Both the position numbers and the translations under genes were made by a program. The notes under the pieces were generated by a model. That model was not told where the DNA came from, did not search any database, and saw only the letters and a program-made list of their open reading frames with translations. This document shows positions 18,093-27,093 of a stretch of DNA of 64,000 nucleotides, piece after piece. The stretch comes from Kitasatospora atroaurantiaca (GTDB taxonomy: Bacteria; Actinomycetota; Actinomycetes; Streptomycetales; Streptomycetaceae). Each line of letters opens with the position of its first letter. Position 1 is the stretch's first letter. Where the stretch lies: contig NZ_VIVR01000001.1 in the NCBI RefSeq assembly GCF_007828955.1, forward strand, positions 7,316,001-7,380,000, written 5' to 3'.

Positions 18093-18485
18093 TCAGCTCT
18101 GGTTGTAGAAGCCCGAGTCGTCGAGCGGCCGGTCGATCACGGTGACCTCGACATCGGCCGGGGTGAGCAGGAAGACCCGGCGGGCGATCCGCTCGATCCC
18201 GCCCTGGGTGCCGAAGACCAGCCCGGACGCGAAGTCGACCATGCGCTTCGCCTCGGCGTCGCTCATCTCGGTGAGGTCCATGACGACCGGGGTGCCCGAG
18301 CGGATGTGCTCGCCGACCACGCGGGCCGCCTCGAAGCCGGTCGGCTTCAGGGAGACGATCTTCGCCGGCGCCGGCACGGCGGGAACCGTCTCCTGCGTCG
18401 CCCACGGGTCGTCGTACACCGCGGCCGGGTAGTTACCGGAGGGCATCAGCCACCCGTTGTGGTGCTCGTCGCGAAGTGCTCCCAT
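18093..18485 (-). CDS. SepF-like cell-division protein
   Basis: About 130 residues from ATG 18485, which has GGGAGG 7 nt upstream; the longer open frame upstream is not needed. The C-terminal two thirds match the SepF fold (VVMDLTEMSDAEAKRMVDF, FASGLVFGTQGGIERIARRVFLLTP). SepF binds FtsZ and tethers the Z-ring to the membrane. Streptomycetes carry a main SepF in the division gene cluster plus short SepF-like paralogues; this copy is away from ftsZ and lacks a clear amphipathic membrane helix at its N-terminus, so it is more likely a paralogue. It stands alone with its own terminator. Confidence 0.85.
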   Translation of the reverse strand: MGALRDEHHNGWLMPSGNYPAAVYDDPWATQETVPAVPAPAKIVSLKPTGFEAARVVGEHIRSGTPVVMDLTEMSDAEAKRMVDFASGLVFGTQGGIERIARRVFLLTPADVEVTVIDRPLDDSGFYNQS

Positions 18486-18745
18486 TGCCGCGCCTCCCTG
18501 CCTCGTCCCGTACTCGTCCCCCGGGTGTCCGCGCCCTTTTGACACGTCATCCACTCGTCGGAACTGTCCGAGTATCGCACTGATCACCGCTCCGGTGCCT
18601 GCTCGCGACCGCCGTACGAGTTGTGGCGTGCAGGCTCTGGAGACACCTGTTGCGACGCCGCAGGTCGACATACGGTTGCGCGCGTAGACCATATCGGCGT
18701 ACGTCAGGCAATAGTTGACTATCTGTCAACAGTAATGTAACGGCT

Positions 18746-19255
18746 TCACTCCCCGGTGGTGCCGTCGACCAGTTCCCGCAGCAGGTCCGCGTGTCCGTTG
18801 TGGCGCGCGTACTCCTCGATCATGTGGACCAGGATCCAGCGCAGCGTGACGTCCTCGCCCCGGCGCTGCCGCTTGCCCACCGTCTCCAGCGGAAGCCCGG
18901 CGGCCGCGGCCCTGGCCAGCTCGATCTGCTCCTGCCAGGTGGCGAAGGCCTCGGCCGGATCGGCCGTGTCGACGCCGTTGAAGTCGCCGTCCGGGTCCTC
19001 CTCGGACCAGTAGATGCCCTGGGTGAGCTCGTCTCCGCCGAGGATGCCGACGAACCAGTGCTGCTCGACCTCGGCCATGTGCCGCACCAGGCCGAGCAGC
19101 GAGAGGGTGGACGGCGGGACGGAGCGCAGCCGGAGCTGGTCGGCCGTCAGGCCCTCGCACTTGAGGGCGAGCGTCGCGCGGTGGAAGTCGAGCCAGGCGG
19201 ACAGCATCGCCGTCTCGTCGGCGGCCATGGGGGGATCGATGCGGGGTGTCGTCAT
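18746..19255 (-). CDS. DinB-like (DUF664) protein
   Basis: About 169 residues from ATG 19255; a second in-frame ATG 9 bp upstream is an alternative. It is a four-helix-bundle protein of the DinB/DUF664 group: LLGLVRHMAEVEQHWF and ILVHMIEEYARHNGHADLLREL carry the histidines that form the usual metal site. Relatives include mycothiol- or bacillithiol-dependent transferases, so a thiol-conjugation role in detoxification is possible but unproven. Transcribed alone. Confidence 0.85.
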   Translation of the reverse strand: MTTPRIDPPMAADETAMLSAWLDFHRATLALKCEGLTADQLRLRSVPPSTLSLLGLVRHMAEVEQHWFVGILGGDELTQGIYWSEEDPDGDFNGVDTADPAEAFATWQEQIELARAAAAGLPLETVGKRQRRGEDVTLRWILVHMIEEYARHNGHADLLRELVDGTTGE

Positions 19256-19328
19256 GTCGGCCATCCTGGCGTAGACCACCGACAGGCGGTACCGAATTGT
19301 CCGCAGCACGGCCCTCGCCGCAGGGCGG

Positions 19329-20756
19329 TCACGGCCGGTAGGGGAGCTCGGGGACGTCGAAGCAGGTGGTCGTCATGTCGGCGACCTCGGTGACCCAGCC
19401 GCCGTGCCCGGCGTACGCGGTGTCCTGCCACCGGGCCGCGTTCAGGCAGGCCCTGGTGGTGCCGGTGGGCGGCGGGGTGGGGACGAAGGAGGCGGGCAGC
19501 AGCAGCCCGTGGGCGTCGTAGGGCTCGGTACGGTTCATGAAGCGCTCGACGCACTCGCGGGTCAGCCCGGTACCGCAGGAGTCCATCGCGTCGGTGAGCC
19601 ACTGGGCGCCGGCCCACCCCTCCAACTCCCAGGCCGACAGCAGGTTCTCGCGGTCCGGGTACCACCGGGTCATGGCGTCGCGGAACTCCTTGACCGCCGG
19701 GTAGCGGACGTCCTCGTAGTTGCGGCTGGCGGAGGTCGCCCACAGGGCGTTGCGACAGGTCGGCGAGGCGCGGTAGTCCTCGCGGACGGACTCCGACCAG
19801 TTCTGGACGTTGGTCACCTTGGCCGCGATCCGAACCCCGGCGGCGTCCAGCGCACGGCAGAGCGCCGCGTTGCCGCGGGTGTCCATCGCGTCCAGCACCA
19901 GCTGCGAGCCGTCCGCCTTGACGGCGGCGGCCACCGACTGGAAGTCCGGCAGCGCGAAGTCCACCGTCTGGCGCAGGACGCGGTAGCCCTCCGCCGTGAG
20001 GCCCTGGACCAGCTGGTTGGCGTAGCGGGCGGAGTCGGCCTGGTTGTAGGCCACCACGGCGGCGCTCCGCGCATCCAGCCGCTCCTTGAAGAAGCGGTAG
20101 ATCTCGGGGGTCTGGTACAGCGTCCCGTTCCAGCCCACCGCGCGGCCGTCGCGCGGCGCGCTGCTGCCGTAGATGCCGTAGAGGTGCGGCCAGCGCTCGT
20201 ACGCCGTGCCGATCGGCTGGCCTCCGACGTCCGGGACGGCCTTGCCGCTGACGTACGGGGCGCCCGCGTAGTTCAGGACGCTGCCGGAGGAGAACGCGAA
20301 GACCTGGTCGCGGTCGGTCAGCTGGTGCACGCAGTCCTGGTTGCCGACGCCGCTGCCGCTGTCGTCGCAGGTCAGGACCTTGACGGTGCGTCCGTGCAGG
20401 CCGCCTCGGTCGTTGAGGGAGCGGAAGAAGGCCTGGGCGCCGAACAGCGGGCCGCTGAAGGTCTCGCTGCCGACGGGGCTCGTGCGGGAGGTGACGATGC
20501 CGATGCGGATCTCGGTCGGGGTGACGCCCGTGTCGGTCGCGCCGCCGGGAGCGGGCGTGGCCGGCCCCGGCGCGAAGTCGCTCTCCGGCAGGCGGCTGCC
20601 GCACCCGGCGAGGAGCACACCGGCGGCGCAGACCCCGGCAAGGAGGCGGGCCGCGGAAATCGTCCGGCGGGTTGCGCCGTCCGTGGGACGTGCGGACGTC
20701 CGAGGCCGCCGACGCGGGTACGCGTCGGCGGCGCGGCGGAACACGGTCAGCTGCAT
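19329..20756 (-). CDS. ABC importer substrate-binding lipoprotein (Leu/Ile/Val type)
   Basis: About 475 residues from ATG 20756; a longer frame reaches 20798. A basic N-terminus and hydrophobic stretch end in the lipobox LLAGC (about residues 48-52). The mature domain begins TPTEIRIGIVTS and continues as a periplasmic-binding fold of the branched-chain amino acid class (FFRSLNDRGGLHGR, LTCDDSGSGVGNQDC). The start overlaps the end of the upstream lipoprotein gene by 10 bp, so the two are coupled. It is divergent from the permease/ATPase genes at 21494-25481 and is presumably their binding protein. The ligand is unknown. The basic N-region is unusually long, so a later start is possible. Confidence 0.88.
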   Translation of the reverse strand: MQLTVFRRAADAYPRRRPRTSARPTDGATRRTISAARLLAGVCAAGVLLAGCGSRLPESDFAPGPATPAPGGATDTGVTPTEIRIGIVTSRTSPVGSETFSGPLFGAQAFFRSLNDRGGLHGRTVKVLTCDDSGSGVGNQDCVHQLTDRDQVFAFSSGSVLNYAGAPYVSGKAVPDVGGQPIGTAYERWPHLYGIYGSSAPRDGRAVGWNGTLYQTPEIYRFFKERLDARSAAVVAYNQADSARYANQLVQGLTAEGYRVLRQTVDFALPDFQSVAAAVKADGSQLVLDAMDTRGNAALCRALDAAGVRIAAKVTNVQNWSESVREDYRASPTCRNALWATSASRNYEDVRYPAVKEFRDAMTRWYPDRENLLSAWELEGWAGAQWLTDAMDSCGTGLTRECVERFMNRTEPYDAHGLLLPASFVPTPPPTGTTRACLNAARWQDTAYAGHGGWVTEVADMTTTCFDVPELPYRP

Positions 20757-21349
20757 CCGGGGAGCGCGGTCGCCCCGCTCTGGGTGACCAGGCCGCACAG
20801 GGTCGCCCGGGAGACCTTCCAGGTGCCGTCCACCAGCACGGCCTTGCCGCTGGCGCTGGGCTCCACCACGGTCCCCTGCAGGGAGAGCGAGTACGTGACG
20901 TCGGCGGTGGTGGGCGAGGTGAAGGCGACGTTGGTCACCTCCGCCTTCACCTGGCCGACCCGGGGGTCCTGGGAGAAGCCCTGGAGGAGGGGCAGCAGCT
21001 GGTCGCCGTTCTCCAGCAGGGCCGCCTTGTCAGTCAGCGTGGTCGACGGGTCGAAGAACTTCTCCCAGTTCTGCTTGACCTGGGCCGCGGCCGCGGCCTG
21101 GTCGGCGGGGGCACTGCCGCTCGCCGAGGCACTCGGGGAGGCACTGGCAGAGGCGGAAGCGCTCGCAGACGCCGACGGCGACGCCGACGACGAGCTCTTG
21201 CTGCTGCTGCAGGCCACGGCGGTGGCGGTCAGCAGGAGAGCCAGTAGGGCGCCCGCGACCCGTCTGCCGCTCCTGGGGCCGGGTCGAGGGCCCGGATCGG
21301 GCACGTCCTGCTGCCGGTGCTGCTGCTTCTCGCTCTGCGTCATGTCCAT
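20747..21349 (-). CDS. Small lipoprotein of the ABC importer locus
   Basis: About 200 residues from ATG 21349. A basic N-terminus and hydrophobic segment end in TATAVAC (lipobox), followed by a roughly 40-residue Ser/Ala/Pro low-complexity linker and a globular domain (QVKQNWEKFFDPSTTLTDK to the C-terminal LCGLVTQSGATALPGCS with two cysteines). Similar anchored domains of unknown role are common in streptomycetes. First gene of the leftward pair with the binding protein, so it may be an accessory factor of the transporter. Confidence 0.82.
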   Translation of the reverse strand: MDMTQSEKQQHRQQDVPDPGPRPGPRSGRRVAGALLALLLTATAVACSSSKSSSSASPSASASASASASASPSASASGSAPADQAAAAAQVKQNWEKFFDPSTTLTDKAALLENGDQLLPLLQGFSQDPRVGQVKAEVTNVAFTSPTTADVTYSLSLQGTVVEPSASGKAVLVDGTWKVSRATLCGLVTQSGATALPGCS

Positions 21350-21493
21350 GGGCTCTCTCACCGTCGGTGTCCGGGCCCGGGCAGGGCATTCGGCGGATCT
21401 CCACTGGATTCCACCGCTCCGAGCCGGTGTGTCCGGGGTGCTGGTCCAGGCTGTTCCTGGAAACGTCTCAACTGACACCATGAAGGCGGATCT

Positions 21494-22066
21494 ATGGGCG
21501 AATCGCAATTTGAGGGAGAAACCGGGCAGAGTGCCATCAAGCCGACGGCCTCGGCCCGAGTGGCAGGTGGACTTCGCTCCTTCGTCCGAGCGCTGCGCGA
21601 GTGGCCCGGTTGGTTCATCGCGGCGGCCGGCGTGGTGCTCTGCGTGATCGGCTGGTACGGCGTCTCGGGCGAGCGGTTCGCCGCCCGGCAGCTGCCCTAC
21701 CTGGCCTCGGCGACCGTGCCCGGGGCCGCGCTGATCGTGGCCGGCGCCGTCCTGGTGACCGCGCGTCCCTCGGGCCGCGGGGGTGGGAACGACCTGACGG
21801 ACCGCCGGGTCGAGCGGCTCTACGCCCTGCTGGTCGAGCCGGCGGAGGAGCCCCGAACGGCCGTCGAGGCCCCGTCCGAGGAGCAGCGGCCGGGCGAGGC
21901 GGGACTGCTGGCCCTGCCGGAAGGGACGCTCTACCACCGCCGAGGCTGCCCGCTGGCGGCCGGCAAGGACCGGGCCGAGACCGTCGACGCCGACCGGGTG
22001 AGGGAGCGCGGCCTCGCCCCCTGCCCCGTCTGCGACCCCGGCCCGCCGCCCGGCGACACGGACTGA
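21494..22066 (+). CDS. Two-TM membrane protein with Cys-containing tail
   Basis: A 190-residue protein, first of the rightward transporter operon and 6 bp before the permease. It has two hydrophobic segments (about residues 40-58 and 70-88), a charged linker, and a C-terminal motif LYHRRGCPLAAGKD then GLAPCPVCDP, a Cys plus CxxC layout that could bind a metal. No function is recognised. Its position suggests a transporter accessory protein. Confidence 0.75.
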   Translation: MGESQFEGETGQSAIKPTASARVAGGLRSFVRALREWPGWFIAAAGVVLCVIGWYGVSGERFAARQLPYLASATVPGAALIVAGAVLVTARPSGRGGGNDLTDRRVERLYALLVEPAEEPRTAVEAPSEEQRPGEAGLLALPEGTLYHRRGCPLAAGKDRAETVDADRVRERGLAPCPVCDPGPPPGDTD

Positions 22067-22072
22067 CCCCTC

Positions 22073-24052
22073 ATGGCGGACTCCGACTCCCTCAGCCTCA
22101 CGGTGGACCTCGCCCTCGCCGGGCTCACCGTGGGCAGCGCCGCCGCACTCAGCGGTATCGGTCTGGTGGTCACCCACCGGGCGACCGGTGTGCTCAACCT
22201 CGCGCAGGGCGCCCAGGCGATGGCCACCGCCTACCTGCTGCGCGAGCTGGTGGTGGTGCAGCACTGGCCGACCGGCCTGGCGGCCGTCTTCTGCCTGCTG
22301 ATCGCCGCCCCGGCACTGGGCGTCCTGCTGGACGTCCTGGTCTTCCGCCCCCTGCAACGGCGCGGCGCGGGCCCTGCCGAGACGATGGTGGCCTGCCTCG
22401 GGGTGTTCGTGCTGCTCATCGGCACCGTGGTGCTCGTCTGGGGCACGGCACCGCTCTCGGACGTACCGTCCCTGGTCCCGTCCACGCCGATCACCCTGCC
22501 CGGCGGGCACGTACTGCGCCTCGACACCGCGGTGGAGCTCGGCACGGTCCTCGTCCTCGCCCTCGGGGTGGCCGCCGTCACCCGCTTCACCGCCTTCGGC
22601 ACCCAGCTGCGCGCCGTGGTCGACAACCGGCGGCTCGCCGAACTCGCCGGGGTGGACGCCGACCGGGTCTCCTCGGCCGGATGGGCCTTCGGCTCCTTCG
22701 CTGCCGGTCTGGTCGGGGTGCTGCTGGCGCCGTACCTGCTGCTCGACCCGTACGGGCTGCCGCTGCTGGTCATGGAGACGATGGCGGTGGCCGTCGCGGC
22801 CCGGCTGCGGAGTCTTCCGGTGGCCGTGGTCACCGGGCTGGGACTCGGGATCCTCCAGAGCGAGCTGACCAGGCTGCGGCCCGCCGGGAACCTGCTGCCG
22901 CTGGTCCAGGCGGTGCAGACGAACCTCTTCGTGATCGCGCTGCTGGTCGCGGCGCTCTGGGCGGGGACCGGCGACGCCGGCGCGCTCGGCGGCGGCCCGG
23001 CCGGCGGCGGGACCGTGCGCGGAGCTGGAAAGGGCGCGGCGGCGCGGGCCGCCTGCGTGGTGCTGGTCCTGCTGCCGCTCGGCTTCCAGGGTGACGACCT
23101 GCGCCGGGCCCTGCTCGTACCGGCGCTCGCCCTGGTCCTGCTCTCGGTGGTGGTGGTGACCGGCTACGGCGGGCAGGTCTCGCTCGGGCAGGCCGGCTAC
23201 GCGGGGCTCGGCGCCCTCGGGACGGCGCTGCTGATGTCGGGCCGGATCCCCGGACTCCCCGCCATGCCCGCCGTCCCGGCGCTGCTGCTCGCCGTCCTCG
23301 CCACCGCGCCGCTGGGGCTGCTCACCGGCTGGCCGGCCATCCGGCGGAGCGGTCTCGCGCTGGCCCTGGTGACCTTCGCGGTCGGTACGGCGATGAGCCG
23401 GTTCGTCTTCGACCAGCCGTACGCGACCACCGGGCTCACCCTCGACCGGCCGGCCTTCCTGGAGGGTGACCGGGCCTTCTACGCCGCCGAGTTGGTGCTG
23501 CTCGGTGCCGGGCTGCTGGTGGTTCGCAACCTGCACCGCGGGCGGCTGGGGCGGGCCCTGACGGCGATGCGGGACCACCAGGCCGGAGCCTCGGCGGCCG
23601 GTGTGGACGTACCGCGGCTCAAGCTGCTCGCCTTCACCGCAGGGGCCGGGCTCGCGGCTCTGGGCGGGGCCTTGATGGGCCTCGCGGGGCGGGCGTTCGA
23701 CGCGGCGGCGTTCGACCCGGTGCTGGGCCTGGTCTGGTTCGCCACCGTGGTGGTCGCGGGCGCGGACAGCGCCGTCGGCGCCGTGCTGGCGGCCGCGCTG
23801 CTGATCGGCCTGGACGCCGGCACCGAGGCCGGGGTGTCGGCGGTGGTGGTGGGCGCGCTGGCGATGGCCCTCGGACGGATGCCGGGCGGACTGGCGGGGG
23901 TGGCCGCTCGCACCGCCCGGGCGGCGCGTCCCGGGCCGGCAGGCCTTGAGGCGGCTCGCGTCGGGTGGTCGGCCGAGCGGCTCAGCCCGGTGGGCGTGCG
24001 CGTCCGGGAGCTGATCACCCGACGGCAGCAGGATGCGGAGGCGCGGCGGTGA
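22073..24052 (+). CDS. Fused LivH-LivM ABC permease
   Basis: A 659-residue protein carrying both permease modules of a branched-chain-amino-acid-type importer. The N-terminal half is LivH-like (about 1-300, VTHRATGVLNLAQGAQAM) and the C-terminal half LivM-like (about 310-610, GYGGQVSLGQAGYAGLGALG and the AMRDHQAGASAAGVDVPRLKL coupling loop). The two are normally separate genes. It is followed by both ATPase genes with GTGA-type overlaps, so the whole transporter is translationally coupled. Substrate could be an amino acid, urea or an aromatic acid. Confidence 0.93.
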   Translation: MADSDSLSLTVDLALAGLTVGSAAALSGIGLVVTHRATGVLNLAQGAQAMATAYLLRELVVVQHWPTGLAAVFCLLIAAPALGVLLDVLVFRPLQRRGAGPAETMVACLGVFVLLIGTVVLVWGTAPLSDVPSLVPSTPITLPGGHVLRLDTAVELGTVLVLALGVAAVTRFTAFGTQLRAVVDNRRLAELAGVDADRVSSAGWAFGSFAAGLVGVLLAPYLLLDPYGLPLLVMETMAVAVAARLRSLPVAVVTGLGLGILQSELTRLRPAGNLLPLVQAVQTNLFVIALLVAALWAGTGDAGALGGGPAGGGTVRGAGKGAAARAACVVLVLLPLGFQGDDLRRALLVPALALVLLSVVVVTGYGGQVSLGQAGYAGLGALGTALLMSGRIPGLPAMPAVPALLLAVLATAPLGLLTGWPAIRRSGLALALVTFAVGTAMSRFVFDQPYATTGLTLDRPAFLEGDRAFYAAELVLLGAGLLVVRNLHRGRLGRALTAMRDHQAGASAAGVDVPRLKLLAFTAGAGLAALGGALMGLAGRAFDAAAFDPVLGLVWFATVVVAGADSAVGAVLAAALLIGLDAGTEAGVSAVVVGALAMALGRMPGGLAGVAARTARAARPGPAGLEAARVGWSAERLSPVGVRVRELITRRQQDAEARR

Positions 24053-24822
24053 GCAGCGCGGGGAACAGCGTCCGGCTGACGGCCCGTGGGGTGGTGCGGC
24101 GCTTCGGCGGGATCACGGCCGTCGACGGTGTCGACCTCGCCGTCCCGCCCGGCCGGATCACCGCGCTGATCGGCCCGAACGGCGCCGGCAAGAGCACCCT
24201 CTTCGACTGCCTGAGCGGCACCGCCCGCCCCGAGGCAGGCCGGGTGCTGCTCGGCGGGCGGGACATCACCCGGCTGCCCGAACACGCTCGCGCCCGGCTG
24301 GGTCTGGCCCGCACCTTCCAGCAGATCGCGGTCTTCCCGACCCTCAGTGTCGCGGCGAACGTCCGAGTCGGCGCCGAGCAGCACGCCGGCGGGCTGGTCC
24401 GGGGACTGCTGGGGCTGCCCGCTCCGGGCAGCGAGCAGGCGGGGGTCGCGACGGACCGGGCGCTCGCCCTGCTCGGCCTCGCAGCCGTGCGGGACCTGCC
24501 CGCCGGCGACCTGCCCGCCGGGACGCTGCGCCTGCTGGAGCTGGCCCGGGCGCTGGCTGCCACGCCCAAGGTCCTGCTGCTGGACGAGCCGACGGCCGGG
24601 CTCGATGCGGCCGAGACCGCCCGGCTGGGCGCCGTGCTGCGGGCGCTGGCCGCGGAGGGGATGGCGCTCCTCCTGGTGGAGCACGACACCGAGCTGGTCG
24701 CGGAGCTGGCCGACGTCGTGTACGCGATGGCGGCGGGCCGGGTGCTGGCTCACGGCCCGACGGCCGCGGTGCTGGCCGATCCTCGGGTCGGCAGCGCGTG
24801 GGGAGAGGCGGGGATCAGGTGA
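24049..24822 (+). CDS. ABC importer ATPase, LivG-like
   Basis: 257 residues from GTG 24049 (GGAGG 7 nt upstream), overlapping the permease stop. Walker A is canonical (GPNGAGKST) and Walker B is LLLDEPTAGLD. The ABC signature is unusual: where LivG proteins read LSYGQQR or similar, this one reads LPAGTLRLLELARAL. The C-terminal extension typical of LivG is present. It pairs with the next ATPase. Confidence 0.92.
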   Translation: MSSAGNSVRLTARGVVRRFGGITAVDGVDLAVPPGRITALIGPNGAGKSTLFDCLSGTARPEAGRVLLGGRDITRLPEHARARLGLARTFQQIAVFPTLSVAANVRVGAEQHAGGLVRGLLGLPAPGSEQAGVATDRALALLGLAAVRDLPAGDLPAGTLRLLELARALAATPKVLLLDEPTAGLDAAETARLGAVLRALAAEGMALLLVEHDTELVAELADVVYAMAAGRVLAHGPTAAVLADPRVGSAWGEAGIR

Positions 24823-25481
24823 CGGTGGAGGCGGAGCTGCGCGGGGTGCGGGTGCGCTACGGCCCGCTGGAGGCCCTGCACGGCGTGGACCTGGCCTTCC
24901 CCGCAGGCCGGGTCACCGTGCTGCTGGGACGCAACGGGTCGGGGCGGACGACCGCGCTGTCCGCACTGGCGGGCGTGCTGAGGCCGTCGGCCGGGCGGGT
25001 GCTGTGGCGCGGCCGGGAGGTGAGCGGCGTCGACGCCTACCGCCGGGCCCGGCTCGGGCTGGCGATGGTCCCCGCCGAGCGGGCGGTGTTCGCTTCGCTG
25101 ACCGTCGCGGAGAACCTGCGGCTGCCGGGGCCGGGGGGTGGGGAGGAAGCCGCCGGGGAGATCTTCCCGGAGCTCGCCGAGCTGCTCGACCGGCAGGCGG
25201 GGACGCTGTCGGGCGGTCAGCAGCAACTGGTGGCGCTTGGCCGGGCGCTGCTCGGCCGGCCCCGCCTGCTGCTGCTGGACGAACCGGACCGGGGGTTGGC
25301 CCCGGCGGTGACCGCGCGGCTGCACGGGCTGCTGCTCGACGCCGCCCGCGAGGGCCGGACGGTGGTGGTCGCGGCTCAGGTCCTGCCCCGGACGCTGGCC
25401 CCGGAGGCCCTGGTCCATGAGCTGCACCGGGGGCGGGTCGTCTTCTCGGGCGAGCCGGGGGAGCTGGCGCGAGACGGGTGA
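24819..25481 (+). CDS. ABC importer ATPase, LivF-like, Walker A Lys to Arg
   Basis: 220 residues from GTG 24819, overlapping the LivG stop by 4 bp. The signature LSGGQQQLVALGRAL and Walker B LLLLDEPDRGLAP are intact, but the P-loop reads GRNGSGRTT, with arginine in place of the near-invariant lysine. Slightly shorter than usual LivF (about 235). Together with the degenerate signature in LivG, this implies an asymmetric ATPase pair. Confidence 0.9.
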   Translation: MTVEAELRGVRVRYGPLEALHGVDLAFPAGRVTVLLGRNGSGRTTALSALAGVLRPSAGRVLWRGREVSGVDAYRRARLGLAMVPAERAVFASLTVAENLRLPGPGGGEEAAGEIFPELAELLDRQAGTLSGGQQQLVALGRALLGRPRLLLLDEPDRGLAPAVTARLHGLLLDAAREGRTVVVAAQVLPRTLAPEALVHELHRGRVVFSGEPGELARDG

Positions 25482-25504
25482 TGCCTCGTCAGGCCAGGGC
25501 CGGG

Positions 25505-25552
25505 TCACTCCAGGGCCCCGTCACTCCAGGGCCCTGTCACTCCAGGGCCCTG
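25505..25552. repeat. Three 16-bp tandem repeats with palindromic core
   Basis: Three head-to-tail units of TCACTCCAGGGCCCYG (25505-25520, 25521-25536, 25537-25552), with diverged units on both sides. The core CAGGGCCCTG is itself a palindrome. The array fills the gap between convergent genes (LivF-like and the VTT protein) and ends at the latter's stop codon, so a terminator or replication-slippage array is likely. Confidence 0.75.
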
Positions 25553-26212
25553 TCAGGCGAGGGCCCGGGATCGGCGGGAGGAGCGCCAGAGGGAGGCCAG
25601 GCTCAGTGCGCCCATCAGGGCGATCACGCTGGCGGAGACGAGGAAGGCGGGCGAGCCGGGCGAGTCCGCGCTGGCGCCCGCGACGACGTACGCGGCGGTG
25701 CCCGGCACCACGCCCAGCGCGGTGGCGGCGGCGAACGGCGCGGCCCGTACGCCCGAGAAGGCCGCGCCGTAGTTGGCGGCCTGGAACGGGATGCCGGGGA
25801 TCAGCCGGAGCAGCAGCACGCTGCGGAAGCCCTGCTCGGTGAGCCGACGGTCCAGCGCCGCCAGCGCCCTGGCCTTGAGCAGCGGGCGCAGTGCGTCCCG
25901 GCCGAGCGCCCGGCCGAGGCCGAAGGCGACCACCGCGCCGAGGGTGGTGCCGGCGACGGCGAGGGGCAGGCCCTGGCCGACGCCGAGCAGCAACCCGGCG
26001 GCCGCGTTCAGGGCTGGCTTGGGCACGAACGCCAGCGTGGCCAGGGCGTAGACGGCGAGGAAGGCGGGCAGCCGCCACAGCCCGGGCGCGCCGGCCGCCA
26101 GCAGCTGCGTCGGGTCCCAGAGCAGCAGCGAGCCGGCCGCGGCGGCGAGGACCGCCAGCAGCAGGGCCAGCCGCAGCCGGGGCGCGCGGGCGGGGCGGGG
26201 GGCTTCGGACAC
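25553..26212 (-). CDS. TVP38/TMEM64 (VTT-domain) membrane protein
   Basis: A 219-residue multipass protein. The VTT/SNARE-associated domain is seen in FVPKPALNAAAGLLLG, LGRALGRD and LLLRLIPGIPFQAANYGAAF. Family members are implicated in lipid scrambling or small-molecule transport across the membrane; no specific substrate can be inferred. Single gene, convergent with the ABC operon across a tandem repeat. Confidence 0.9.
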   Translation of the reverse strand: MSEAPRPARAPRLRLALLLAVLAAAAGSLLLWDPTQLLAAGAPGLWRLPAFLAVYALATLAFVPKPALNAAAGLLLGVGQGLPLAVAGTTLGAVVAFGLGRALGRDALRPLLKARALAALDRRLTEQGFRSVLLLRLIPGIPFQAANYGAAFSGVRAAPFAAATALGVVPGTAAYVVAGASADSPGSPAFLVSASVIALMGALSLASLWRSSRRSRALA

Positions 26213-26308
26213 CTGGTGAGCCTAAAGCCTGTCCGGCCGATCTCGGGCATGCGGTCAGGCATGCCTCTGGCTACCCCGCTGCCTCACCATTGGCCGGTCG
26301 GTCTTCGC

Positions 26309-27040
26309 TCAGACCCTCCGCCGGTGCTCCCCGCGCAGCACCAGGGCGGGCGCCCGGTCGTCGTACGCGCCGCAGCCGGTGGCCGCCCACGGCGACCACT
26401 GCTGCGGCACCGCGTAGTACGGCACCAGCACGCGAGGCGATTTGCGCCCGGCGGCGCCGGCCGGGAGCAGGGCGGGCAGGACGTCGGGTGTCTGGCCGGC
26501 CAGGATGGCCCGTCGGCAGGCGGTGCAGGCGGGTCGGCGGTCGGCGGCCGCCTCCCGGGCGCCGAGCCTGCGGCGCTGCCGTTCCCGCTTGGGGCTCCTG
26601 GTGGGCGTTGGCGGCACGGGCGCGTGCAGCGGGTTGTAGAAGCAGCGCACGACGGGCGGGCCGGGCCGGACGCCCGCATGGGCGGCGTGAGCTGCGGCGA
26701 GGCGCTCCACCGCCCGCTCGGCGAGCACGACCGCCGCCGTCAGGTCCGGCAGGTCCGAGGCCTCGTCGAGGAGCTTGCCCGCCGCCTCGTAGGCCTCCAG
26801 GGCCCAGAGGTAGTCGCGCCGGGCGGCCTCCTCCTCGGGCGGCAGCCGCAGCTCGGCGGCCCGGAAGATGTCACCCGCCGCCGCGACCCGCTCGCTCGCG
26901 AAGCCGGTCAGCCGGTCGCGCAGGACCTCCCACTCGCGCAGCACGAGCTCCTGCTGATCCTTCGACAGCCGACGGCCGGGTGAGCGCTGTTCGGGCCCGG
27001 CGTCGCGCAACAGCCTGACGAACCACCAGCGGCGGAACAC
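26309..27040 (-). CDS. Conserved-looking hypothetical protein with CxxC
   Basis: A 243-residue soluble protein. The N-terminal half is helical and charged (SKDQQELVLREWEVLRDRL, RRDYLWALEAYEAAGKLLDEA), and the C-terminal half has a lone Cys (VRCFYNPLH) and a PACTACRR motif in a basic Pro-rich context, compatible with a small metal-binding region. No family recognised. Codon use and composition match the neighbours and the start follows a GGAGGAGG site, so it is a real gene. Confidence 0.75.
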   Translation of the reverse strand: MFRRWWFVRLLRDAGPEQRSPGRRLSKDQQELVLREWEVLRDRLTGFASERVAAAGDIFRAAELRLPPEEEAARRDYLWALEAYEAAGKLLDEASDLPDLTAAVVLAERAVERLAAAHAAHAGVRPGPPVVRCFYNPLHAPVPPTPTRSPKRERQRRRLGAREAAADRRPACTACRRAILAGQTPDVLPALLPAGAAGRKSPRVLVPYYAVPQQWSPWAATGCGAYDDRAPALVLRGEHRRRV

Positions 27041-27093
27041 CTGGCCTCCTCCTTGGATGACGTGAAGCCGCCCATTGTCCGCCCGCTGCGCCG

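Noticed and set aside
20747-23578. 943-codon minus-strand frame read as one protein
   Set aside because: Only its last 200 codons form a sensible lipoprotein with its own ATG at 21349; the rest is antisense to the membrane protein and permease genes.
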